Positions 54,515 through 64,000 of a stretch of DNA of 64,000 bases are shown in pieces. The position numbers and the translations under genes were made by a program. Below the pieces are notes generated by a model that worked only from the letters and a program-made list of their open reading frames with translations, was not told the DNA's origin and did no database searches. Every line of letters starts with the position of its first letter. Position 1 is the stretch's first letter. The stretch is from Tretioscincus oriximinensis (taxonomy: Eukaryota; Chordata; Lepidosauria; Squamata; Gymnophthalmidae), in contig JAJVDF010000135.1 in NCBI GenBank assembly GCA_022410635.1, positions 1,112,439-1,176,438 of the forward strand, in the 5' to 3' direction.

Positions 54515-54640
54515 AGAGAGAGGGCAGGTGGGTTTTATTTTAAATACATTTTAAAGTCCCATGTTACATTGTGTGATGTGGCTCACCCTGAGACTTTTGG
54601 ATGAAGGATGGGATTCAAATGTAATAAATAAATAAATATC
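54515..54640 (+). mobile_element. L2-type LINE 3' tail
   Basis: tgtggctcaccctgagactt, ttggatgaaggatgggattc and aaatgtaataaataaataaa. Confidence 0.55.
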
Positions 54641-55380
54641 AACGATCTGTACACATGCACATTGTGCCTTTTGGTACTTCCTTTAAAACCAGTTTCACCC
54701 TCTAAAAATACTGTGTTTTGGATTTCCCCCCTGAACTATGCAATATGACTTAGTTCCCCTTTCTCTTTTCTATTCTCATCGCCTGTAATCAGCTCATATG
54801 ACTTGTGATTGCAAGATTCCCTATCTGACCATAAGGTAAGATTAGAGTGCAGGGAAGCTCTTATCTAGCTTGTACACTTAATCGTTCTCTTAAGAGGCAC
54901 CTACTTAATTACGCAACCTTTCCTGTTGTACTGTTTCAAGCGAGGTTTCAGAAAACAATTCTTAGTGTGATCCTTATCAAATCCTCCTCAGTCCAGCTCC
55001 CCCTTTTCTTAATCACTACCATGGTGCCAGGGCCTACTTCACTTGCCTGCCAAGGGATCTGGCAGGAGCCAACTACTGGGTTGTTTTGGTCAGCATCCCC
55101 CACTCCATAGCCCTGTCTCTTCCACTTCAGCGTTCCACCAGTGAGAGAAAACAGATACCCCCACTCTCCCTCTCAGCTCCACACTGCAAAGTGAACTGCC
55201 GTCAGGGTGACATGTACTGACCTCCGTGCTGCAGTCTTGGCTGGAAGAAAACAAGGCATGCAGAGAAAAGGGAGAGCATTGTATATTGAAGACATTACAA
55301 CACCACTGCCCCATCACTGGAACCCACATTTCCGGAAGGAGGGATCATTATTATAAATTTACATTTGTTTTCATCCAACT
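54641..55380. other. Intergenic, nothing recognised
   Basis: Mixed composition, with a GC-richer patch at about 55010-55260; no gene. Confidence 0.3.
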
Positions 55381-55835
55381 GCATAGATCAGTGATGGTGA
55401 AGCTTTGGAGATTTGTGTGTCAAAATTTGTAAAACAACCCAAAACCCTAGCTTAACTTGGGTGCCATGTCGTTTCTAGAAATATCCATAATTTTGTGATA
55501 TTTATAGCTCAAGTCTAGCAAAAAAAAACCCTTTTAAATAACAAATAATTATTTACATTAGTGACTTTTTTGTTGCTGAATTTCATTTGCTAAATTTTCA
55601 ATTGAAAGTTGGTATTTTGTATATTTCAAGCCCAAGAAAGTGCTACTAACTTCTTCTCTCAGTCGGTTTCTTTTATTGGTTTTAATGCATTTAATGAATT
55701 TTCTTTTCAATTTTTTCATTATTATTTTTTAATTCTTAAATTTAAATTTAATCAAGGTGGCAGCGTGTCACCCAAAATGTCTTGGTGTGTCACTTTTGAC
55801 ACTCGTGTAATAGATTAGCCATCACTGGCATAGAT
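55381..55835. mobile_element. hAT non-autonomous element with perfect 8-bp target duplication
   Basis: gcatagat is found at 55381-55388 and 55828-55835. The element between (55389-55827, 439 bases) opens cagtgatggtgaa and closes ttagccatcactg, inverted ends of the well-known CAGTGATGG hAT type. Internal phrases such as gtgtgtcacttttgacactc also match that type. No transposase is encoded. Confidence 0.92.
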
Positions 55836-56847
55836 TGGTTTTTTTAAAAGCCATAATATATTATTTTAAAAGATCTCCAATATTCAACTGTCACAGAAAT
55901 AAGATACTGAAAATTGATTCAGTGCTCCTGCTGTCATGATAGGAAGGTAGATGTGTGAAAGAAACAGCAGGAGGTTGGGTGGAAAGGAATGAACACAGCA
56001 GGAGACAATGTATTGTTAACTGTCTCCAGGTTACTAAGCTTTTAGCTGTACTGTTCTCTCCTGTTGCTCTCATTTACCCTTTATGCACTTATCATCCTAA
56101 ATCTATTTTAGTAAATAAAGGTTAGCTTGTTGGATAAGCAAGTTGGATTTCATTAGAAGAGGGACAAGACATGCAACAACACATATGCAAAATAGCTAAT
56201 CCATATAATATGTCATATGTCTCTGTGTCGCAAGTGGCCCACTTCTCTATTGGTTGATCACAGGTGGCATTTTCACTCCTGGATCTAATATGCTCACTGA
56301 CATTGCAGCTGAAGCAACAAGCAGCTTCCCCAGCTGAGAAACTCTGAAGGCAATGTAAATTTTCCATGTTCTCAGACAGTGCATGGTTCGTGCAACTGTG
56401 CCCTTGTTCACACAGATCTACTGTATAATCAGATGCACCGTTACTTAATCTGGATCAGGAGGCATTAATTTGATCTACCACAGGCAACTGGTGAAATGTG
56501 CATAAAGTCCCTTAAATTCCATTTCATGGAGCAGGATCATCTGCTTGTGCACAAGTGGAGACCTCTGATAGCAAAGCTTGGTCTGATTCTCCTAAACATT
56601 CAAAATGACAATGGCAGGCACTGCTTCCTCCCTCCTCTATGATTCTCTGAGAGGTTCTCTATAAATGATGACTGTTCCAGTCAGGTGTTGTAGCATGAAT
56701 CAGAAAGCATATAGCAAAAAGGCACTTTGTGCTGCTCCTAGTATTCCTCTCATCTGTAATCTACTTTCTGTAGTCTAGAGTAGCCATAAGAGAGTGAAGG
56801 GGTAGTCTGTGGTTTGAACTATCCAACTTGTCAAATGTCTCTTAGAT
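55836..56847. other. Intergenic, nothing recognised
   Basis: No gene or firm repeat. Confidence 0.3.
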
Positions 56848-56985
56848 GACATCTAGATGCCACTTACTTTAGTCTGCTACATCAAGACATTCCAGAATAA
56901 AGTAAGGGCGTTCTGTAATAAAGCAGTGCTTTATTCAGAAATACCCAAGTAGAGTGGAACAAAGAAACAACATCTAATGTAGTTT
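56848..56985. mobile_element. Palindromic element family A, copy 11 (diverged)
   Basis: catctagatgccacttactt, cattccagaataaagtaagg, gtgctttattcagaaatacc and agagtggaacaaagaaaca keep the family order. Confidence 0.55.
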
Positions 56986-58524
56986 CAATCTCATCCAGGT
57001 CCTGGAGATTACTTTGGAGTTCCTTGGCATTTTTATATGCAAAAGAGCCTCTCCCCTACACATCTGATGTTAGACTGGCAAATCAGAGATATAACTATTA
57101 TTGTTAGTACTGTACTACTAGTAAGCCTGCTTGGGTGGGAGGGAGGTATAGGGAGGGAGGGGGTTATAGGGAGGGAGGGAGGGTTATATTTCAAATATGC
57201 CTTAGTGTTTTAGGCTTTATCATTTATTGTGACCCAGGTGAAGAGCAGGACACATTACAAATAAGAAAATAAATAACACACCTTTTAGAAATATTTATTT
57301 CAACAAAGAATTCAGCTATGAATATAGTTGTGTTCAGCTATGAATATAATTATGCCTTTACATCCATGACAATCAAATATAGAAGGATGCATTCAAATTT
57401 TCTTACATTCTTTGCATTTTTTTATGAATTCAAAAGGAAAAACATATTTCTTCTTAATTTGAGGGGTCCTTTTGCATATAAAAAAGAAACCTCAAGTGTG
57501 CTTAATAGCTGACTGATGATGTGGAAACTCTACTTTGAGGACACTGAAACGGCAACTAGATTATAATTATTTTGTTTTGGTAATACACTCTTCATGTTTT
57601 TTTAACAAATGGACTTCAGCTTGCACGGCTGATACGCAATACGCCTTGTACATCCTTGAATCTCTCTTCACCATCCCAAAGGTATTTATAATAATGTAGA
57701 AGAAATCATTAATTCGGTGTACATACATGAGTTTGTGTTACTTTACATACAATGGGAACTAATGCAGTCTTTTAGCTAATGTCCTTTCACTGCTTATTAT
57801 ATAAATAATATAAATAACTCTTCCTCAGACTTCAAACATGCCATGTCAGATGTATGGCAGGAGATTACAAAGTTTGTTAATAGTCAGGTCTTCAATCATC
57901 TAGGCAGCTTAGAGGCTGTTAACTAAAATAGAGATCAATGCTTCAGTTTTATGGGGGGCCTGTCCCATGTGACCAGACCCAAATCTTTTAGTTTATGGCT
58001 TGCTTATACATTCCTGGTCAAAAAATGGTTTACATTTTGGGGCTCAGCAACTCTCCTAAATCAGCTGCCAGGTTTTTGCAGCTGGTAGTGAAGGGAAGTG
58101 CTGTCAGCAGGCTGCCCAGAGGTGAACAAATGAGCCGAGAGGTGGGTTAGTGACGGACTGAACAGGGGCACAGAGCAGCTCCCTTCACTGCAAAGAATTG
58201 CTACTGAGTCCAGGCCCTGAAGCAGTGGCTGCCTATAAAGGATTGTTGTCTAGCTTTCAGAGTCATGGCAGATCTCTGCATCCCAAGGCATCACTCAAAT
58301 AGCACCACAGTAAAAGGCATAATTTTCAAGGAAGGTGGCAACCCTGAACTATACAGGCCAGCTGCTGAGTGCTTTCCCCCCACTTTGCTTGCTGAATTAG
58401 GAGTACTTAGGGTGGGTCTTAGCCTTATAGGCAATGCTTAGGTTAAAGGCAGCAAAATACAAAGCAGAGATAGTGAAAACTATTGACTGTTGTCCATTGT
58501 GACCGGCAAAACAGAGGGCTGCCG
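56986..58524. other. AT-rich intergenic stretch with G-rich tandem
   Basis: No gene. A G-rich tandem lies at 57126-57187. Confidence 0.3.
57126..57187. repeat. GGGAGGGAGG-type G-rich tandem
   Basis: Three blocks of tataggga/gttataggga followed by ggagggagg units. Several GGG runs within 60 bases give G-quadruplex potential on the plus strand. Confidence 0.7.
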
Positions 58525-58650
58525 CTAGATATCGTTTATATACCTGAATATTCTAGAATAAAGCACCGTCTGAACTGATTTATTCCAGAATATACACACT
58601 TTATTTCAGATTATCCAACTACAGTGGAATTAATGTCTGAATACAGCTAG
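58525..58650. mobile_element. Palindromic element family A, copy 12 (diverged)
   Basis: tgaatattctagaataaagc, gtctgaactgatttattcca, gaatatacacactttatttc and ccaactacagtggaattaat. Confidence 0.6.
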
Positions 58651-59022
58651 GACAATGCAGCTACAGGAAATGATGCCAGAGATAAGGATAACTGGAGCTA
58701 ATAGTGTAGGAGAAACTGGCAGCATTCATAAGGATACTTAATGTGCCCCCTCGCCACCCACCCTGCAGGGCAGTTTTTCTGCCTCTTTGGTTGAGTAGCT
58801 TCTTAGCAAGTGTTTACTTCTTCTCTATTCTGCTCCTGTGGAAACCAAGAAATTCAACAGGTTTGCCATATTTCTACAAAAGGGGGCAGGTTGTATGTGT
58901 CTCATGCAAATCATTCCATCAGTGCCCAGCATTCCAGTTGTTTGGAGAAGCAGCCACTATAAGGCTTCAGTTTTGTTCAAGCTCACATAACAATGGATCC
59001 CACTGAGCACAATGAAAGAGAA
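58651..59022. other. Intergenic, nothing recognised
   Basis: No gene or clear repeat. Confidence 0.3.
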
Positions 59023-59549
59023 TGAGGCTGCATGCACACAGCATATTTCTCCCTGGATCGAAGCAATATGAGGAAGATTTCGTCACACGTGTTAAGTGAT
59101 TATCAGCAGTCGTCCCGCAATAAACGTCTTTTTTCCCGCAATAAACTATCGCTGGGCTATCCAGGCATCGTTCCGGAGAACCTCTGACCTCTTGCAGCCA
59201 GTCCCCATTCTCTCCCATGTGCACAATAGATGTGAGAGGTTGAGAGGTTAATAAGCAAGAATGCAGCAGCTGTCAAAGCTGCACTGTGCTGAGATCAGTG
59301 AGTGATTGGGAGAGATGACAGGCAGGGGGCTGGCTTGGCTGAGAGGAAAAGACGGGCAGATTCCGCTGGCGCAACTTCAGGAGGCGGAGGCAGCTGCGCT
59401 TGAGCCTGTCATCTTTCCCAATCACTTATTGATCTCAGCGCAGTGTACTACACGAGATTAAAAACAGCAGTGTGCACAGACACACGATTGCTATATTCCG
59501 GAATATAGCTTTGTAGCGGTTTTTAGTTCGTCATGTGCACGCAGCCTGA
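59023..59549. mobile_element. Non-autonomous DNA element, family D
   Basis: The inverted ends aggctgcatgcacacagc and catgtgcacgcagcct bound about 525 bases. Inner arms mirror as well: actgtgctgagatcagtgag and gattgggagagatgacaggc on the left against gcctgtcatctttcccaatc and tgatctcagcgcagtgta on the right. No coding capacity and no clear target duplication. The terminal word is close to that of families A and E. Confidence 0.75.
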
Positions 59550-60740
59550 GAGAGGCAACAAGGGCCGTAGCTAAACTGTCGAGGGTGCTGGGGCAGATAG
59601 ACAAAGTGGGGCTGGCCTAGAAGATTTCCTTTGCATGTGAAAATTTTGTGATGTCACTACTGGGGGCGCACCACTGACTGGAATGATGCCACTTCCGTCA
59701 CTCATGCCACTGGCTGGCAGTTCTTTCTGAGTGACTCAGGGAGAACCTCTATCCAATGGTGTGTGGCATGAGTAAGATGAAGAAGGTGAACTGAGTGCAG
59801 AGAAGGCGATGCCACACAGACTGCTGGCTGGCGGCTCTCTCTGAGTGAGGCTCTGAGAGCTGCTAGCCAGGGGTGTGTGTTGTCACCTTCTCAGCGCTCA
59901 GCTCGCCTTCCTCTTCGCTGCCATTCTACCAACATATCCAACATGGAGTGTGTGCAACGGGCAAGTAATTTTTTAAAAAAATATTTTATATCATTTTAAA
60001 ATTTAAAATTAAATAATGGCTGGGGTCTGGGGTGGTGGTGCTTGATGCTGGGGTCCCTGGGGCACGGACCCGCTTGCCCTATGCCTATGCATCATCTATG
60101 GAGGCAACTAAAGTTCTGAGTTATTAAGTGACTAAATGCTACGTGAACCAGTCAAATCTGCCACAGAGTAGCCAAACTCATTTTTCTTTTTATTCAAATA
60201 AGCTTTGAAGTGTGAATAGGCTGTTCCAGGCTGAAATTGGCCTGAGTTTCATTTTGCAGAGAATTTTCCCTTGGAGATGAGCCTCCATCTCTGAAGCTAT
60301 ACTAACTACATAATAATCTTTTCTTTCACCTGACTGGTTACAAGGTTCCCCACTGATGTTTTATTTTGCCACTATAAAGGCAGCCAAAACTTGATCAGCA
60401 TAGACTACTCTACATCCTTATTCTTTCCAATAATTGTGGCGTCCTTCCTACAAACTGTCAAATCTTACCCGAATTCTCACCCTTTTTTGCCTGTTCCTGT
60501 ACGCCTTTTTTTCTGGGTATCAAGTTCTGCCTGGCAGGCTTCCCAGAAGCCAGGGTTTTCACTTTTATTATCACTGTTTCTGCAACTGACCAAGGAATCA
60601 GAAGGCCAACAGAAGAATCACTCAAACATAGTTCAATACAGTTCAAAGTTCAAGGAACCAGATAATCCACAGTGTACAAGGTCAAGACAGTCCAAGGATC
60701 AAAATCCACTGAGTTCCAAATAGGTAGCAAGGTCAGATGA
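59550..60740. other. Intergenic, nothing firm
   Basis: No gene. 60590-60740 has repetitive caaggtcaagacagtccaag-type wording that suggests an unclassified repeat. Confidence 0.3.
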
Positions 60741-60988
60741 TCCATGGACACTAAAGGTATAAATGGATACTAGGATGGATGTCTGGATGTTACCTCTGGG
60801 ATGGAGCAACAGGCAGGACTCCTGAAATACCATTTGCAGGGAGTCATGAACAGGTGCATATTTTGCTTTCCTCTGTTCGGACTGCCCAGGTGCATCTGGT
60901 GGGCCTCTGTGTGACACAGAATGCTGGACTTGATGGGCTGTGGCCTGATCCAGTATGGCTCTTCTTATGTTCTTATGTTCTTATGAGT
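60741..60988 (+). mobile_element. CR1-type LINE 3' end
   Basis: atggacactaaaggtataaa, gttacctctgggatggagca, ggtgcatctggtgggcctct and gatccagtatggctcttctt, then atgttcttatgttcttatg. Nearly identical to the 3' part of the copy at 34370-34600, so both are probably fairly young. Confidence 0.85.
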
Positions 60989-62032
60989 CAGAGCATACAG
61001 GTCACACATAATTTGCCAGCAGGAAATAGCCTTTGCACTCTTAGTTGCTTTGCCTCAGCCAGGTATTTCAGGGCGTGGTTTCCATTTGCTCAGCCAGCCT
61101 CTGTGAACATTTCTGATAAGCTTTCCCTTGCCTTTCTTCCAGAATGCACTATACCTACACCCATCCCCTTCTTCCTTGGCATCACACACAGTGGGGTGGC
61201 TACTCTCTGGCAGTCTTTGTGTCTTTCTCATCAGAGGAAGGATCTTCCTCTGGTCCCATGGCAAGAGTGACAATAGGGAAAAGAGATGCCTGTTCTGATG
61301 TAAGCATATAACTATTGTCAGGAAAACCTGGTGCAACAGAGGCTTTTAGCAAATGGATTGCTGAAACTGTGAGCACGTGAGGCAGATTCTCCTTAATTGT
61401 AACTACCATAGCAGTAGAAATATCTCATCTGGATGGGCCTGAAGCAGAACTTGTAGCAGCAATTGCTGCAAGCTCTGGGGTTAAAGGGAAAGGTATGACT
61501 GGTCATCTTTAATTCAGTGTGGTCCTTTATAGTTTGCATACTGCCTCCACACTGTCATGAGATAACTTCTCTTGATTACAAGAGAAGCCACTTCTTTTGG
61601 TGATTGGACTGAGTCAATTGCAATCTTGTACAGGGATATGCAATTGTCCTTTCCCCCTGATTGATCCTTCACTAGCCGGTGGCCTTATAGACCAGACTTC
61701 CACCTAATGATTTAGAGTTTCTGTTAACAAGAAGAACAGAGGTTTTAATGTCTCTGAAATGGGTGGCACAACAGAGGAATATGAGAGGTAGAAAGCAACA
61801 GCTATTAACCAAACATTGGCTCTGGTGTTTCTGTGAAAGGCATCATTATTGAGGATTTGGAAGTGGTCATGAAGGATGAGTGGAAGTGTTTTTAAGCCAT
61901 GATGCTCCTTCCTTTGGTCACTTTTTGAGTTGGAAGTCAGTTTCATCTTCTTAGCAGTAAATTCTACGACCTTGGAAGCCAATAAGAGAATGATGTGTCT
62001 TTTCCTTTTTCCCTTACATAGGTTTCAGATGT
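60989..62032. other. Intergenic, nothing recognised
   Basis: No gene or clear repeat. Confidence 0.3.
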
Positions 62033-62220
62033 TTATTTATTTATTTATTTACACTTATATGCTGTTCTGTTCCCGAAGGTCTCAGGGCAGCCAACAATAA
62101 AACAACAGTAAAAACAACAAAATGGACATATTAAAAGCAGTATCAAAACCATATCTGAAAATGGGAAAAATGGTATACAGTATCTTCAACCAAAGGCCAT
62201 GTTAAAGAGGTGTGACTTCA
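62033..62220 (-). mobile_element. L2-type LINE 3' end, antisense
   Basis: (TTTA)n, cgaaggtctcagggcagcca, then ttcaaccaaaggccatgtta and aagaggtgtgacttcagcc, the reverse of the L2 C-terminus and tail. Confidence 0.65.
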
Positions 62221-62869
62221 GCCCCCCAGTATCCATTTCTCCATAGGAAAAGTGATTTAATATTTACACATTTGAAATTCACAGGTTTTCTAGTGAATAA
62301 CCTGGCATACTGTTCTTTGAAACAATCAGAAGAACAAAGACCTGCGCGAATTTCCTCTCTCATACACTCAAATATTCCAGTTGGGGATTGAGGCAGAGCT
62401 AAAAACAGGATGGTTTCATTCTAAATTAAGCTCTTTTTGATTTAGCCAAAGCCATTTTTTTTATAACTGTGCAAACAGCTTGCTAACAAGCTGAAGTGAA
62501 TATATTCACACTTGGAAATCATTACAGCCAGTTATCAATCATTGCCATGAAAAGAACAGAGTTACTATAAATGTAGTTAAAACCATTAATGAGTATTAGG
62601 CAAGGCATAGCCTCAATGGTTTCCAGAACCATTCAATTGTTTGGCACATTTCCATCTACTATATTTGAAAAAGAGAGAAGGGTTTTTGGGGCAGTAGAAA
62701 GTCTCAGCATCAACGAACAAGCACAAAGAGCATAAGACAGAAAGCACACCGTTCACCTTCACGTATGCCTAGACCAAGTCTTCTTGGTCACAATGGTGCA
62801 AGAGATTAAGAGCTCAGTGTTTCATTAGAGATATTGTGTTCAAGGCCCATGCATCAGCTGTGGTGAGGA
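62221..62869. other. Intergenic, nothing recognised
   Basis: No gene or clear repeat. Confidence 0.3.
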
Positions 62870-63040
62870 ATGAGCGCCCTCTAATGGCCTCAGCTTGAGG
62901 CAACCCAGCTGTTCAAAAGCAAGTGCATTTGCGAGTAGATTAATATGTATCTCCATAATGTGATGGGGAAGATAGAATAAATGTAAGCCTTCAGGTGAGA
63001 AATAACTTTGTAAGCCGCTTTGAGTCCCTTCTTCTTTTTT
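62870..63040 (+). mobile_element. SINE with Sauria-like 3' tail
   Basis: gagcgccctctaatggcctc, gttcaaaagcaagtgcattt, taatgtgatggggaagatag and tttgtaagccgctttgagtc. Same family as 51795-51985. Confidence 0.6.
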
Positions 63041-63518
63041 GGACTTAGAACTTCTGTTGCTGTCTGAAGTGGAATCTGTATTTGCAAGCATCTGCCAGTG
63101 TCCAGATCAGGTCAAATAACTCCTTGCCGTACAGGACCAAATCTTTGCTCTGTGCATTGTGAGCGTGTGCAAGGAAAAGAAGATCTGATAACACCAAAAC
63201 CAATATTTGTCATATATCATGTTATAATATCACACGACTGAATATAAGATATTACATAATAATAACAACTTTTTATTTTGCTTTCCCAAATAATGCAGAT
63301 AGGCCATTATCAGGCATGTTAAAATTCAGGATCATTAAGTACAAAATCTGTATTGATGGCAAATCGGTCCTTCACTCTCCAGGCCCAGGACAGAATGGGC
63401 CATCCCATCTCCTAATATATAATCCTGGCCTAAGCTAGAATAGTTTGGGATGGATAGTGACTTCACTGGGACAATTTCTTCTAGTTTAACTCTGATGCCC
63501 ATGCCAGCTTTGGTGCTT
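63041..63518. other. Intergenic, nothing recognised
   Basis: AT-rich, no gene. Confidence 0.3.
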
Positions 63519-63755
63519 CTGTTTGGTAGGCTAACCAGATGACCCCTTTTAGGGTGGTGGTGGTTGAAAACCCATTTTTGGGGTGCCTCCCATTTTTTTC
63601 TGAGGGAAAAAAATAAAAAACAAAATATTTTTCAAAAAAAAAATCTTTTTTTGAAAACATTTTCCTCAGAAAAAACTGGGAGGCATCCCAAAACTGGGTT
63701 TTCAACCCCACCCCCCCACCCCCAAGGGGTAATCTAATCAGCCTAGACTGTTTGG
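63519..63755. mobile_element. Hairpin hAT-like element with 8-bp direct repeats
   Basis: ctgtttgg is found at 63519-63526 and 63748-63755. The 221 bases between are two arms of about 80 bases (63527-63606 and 63664-63745) that pair almost throughout, around an A/T-rich loop. The outer word taggctaaccagatgacccc resembles the start of the 42272 element (tagactgaccagatgatccc). No coding capacity. Confidence 0.75.
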
Positions 63756-64000
63756 ACCTCCAAATGGTCTGAGGTCCAGGAATGAAAGCCCTTGGCCTTT
63801 GATCTCGCAAGAAGGGGAGAGCATTTTGGCTATGTGCCCTGTTGTACCACTGAAAAGGACCCTCAATTGAAAACCAAGCAAAGGAGGCATGAATCCCACC
63901 TGAAAATAAGTTAAACAGCAACCCACGTTATTCATTCAGCCAATGGGAAGCTGTTTTAATATTGCTGTCAATCAGAATGCATAGATGTGTTCAAGTATTC
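63756..64000. other. Intergenic, nothing recognised
   Basis: Runs to the window edge without a gene or clear repeat. Confidence 0.3.

Noticed and set aside
1..64000. CRISPR array, operon, attachment site or phage-like content
   Set aside because: The window is vertebrate nuclear DNA; the short repeats are interspersed transposable elements and microsatellites without regular spacers.

Overview
The window is vertebrate nuclear DNA, most likely from a squamate reptile (a lizard rather than a bird or mammal). Three things point there: a HAND1-type bHLH gene, tRNA-derived SINEs with the Sauria-SINE layout, and a mixed CR1, L2, L1, mariner and hAT repeat load. The species cannot be fixed from the sequence. 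Scattered single ambiguous bases show a draft assembly. There are no prokaryotic features, CRISPR arrays or operons.

Only one host protein-coding locus is recognised: HAND1 on the minus strand. Its first exon (207 codons, 2939-3559) sits in a CpG-dense island with a TATA box at 3735-3742. The splice donor is at 2933-2938. Intron 1 runs off the left edge, and I could not find exon 2. Everything to the right, about 60 kb, is 5' of HAND1. It behaves as a gene desert: no multi-exon gene or intact host ORF is recognised. This fits the large gene-poor interval upstream of HAND1 in mammals, where heart, limb and extra-embryonic enhancers are expected.

Layout. 1-2938: HAND1 intron packed with short palindromic DNA elements. 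2939-3850: exon 1 and promoter. About 3.9-16.3 kb: GC-richer flank, still dense in two palindromic families (A and B), with a GC-rich block at 13.4-15.5 kb that holds a perfect CArG box and NKX-like sites and is the best enhancer candidate. 16.3-64 kb: AT-rich desert with old CR1 and L2 pieces, a short L1 ORF2 fragment (32.6-33.4 kb), a dead mariner carrying an L1 tail insertion (36.5-38.0 kb), three non-autonomous elements with 8-bp target duplications (42.3, 55.4 and 63.5 kb), and several large inverted repeats. A second GC-rich island at 23.6-24.4 kb is a further regulatory candidate.

The most unusual structural signals are: (i) three palindromic families that share near-identical ends; (ii) a fold-back repeat flanked by direct repeats of 9, 12 and 15 bp at three sites; (iii) a roughly 580-bp inverted repeat with triplet repeats beside its loop; (iv) a 58-bp inverted repeat pair 1 kb apart; and (v) an exact 38-bp palindrome at an L2 breakpoint. 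All coordinates were read by eye, and repeat boundaries may be off by a few bases.
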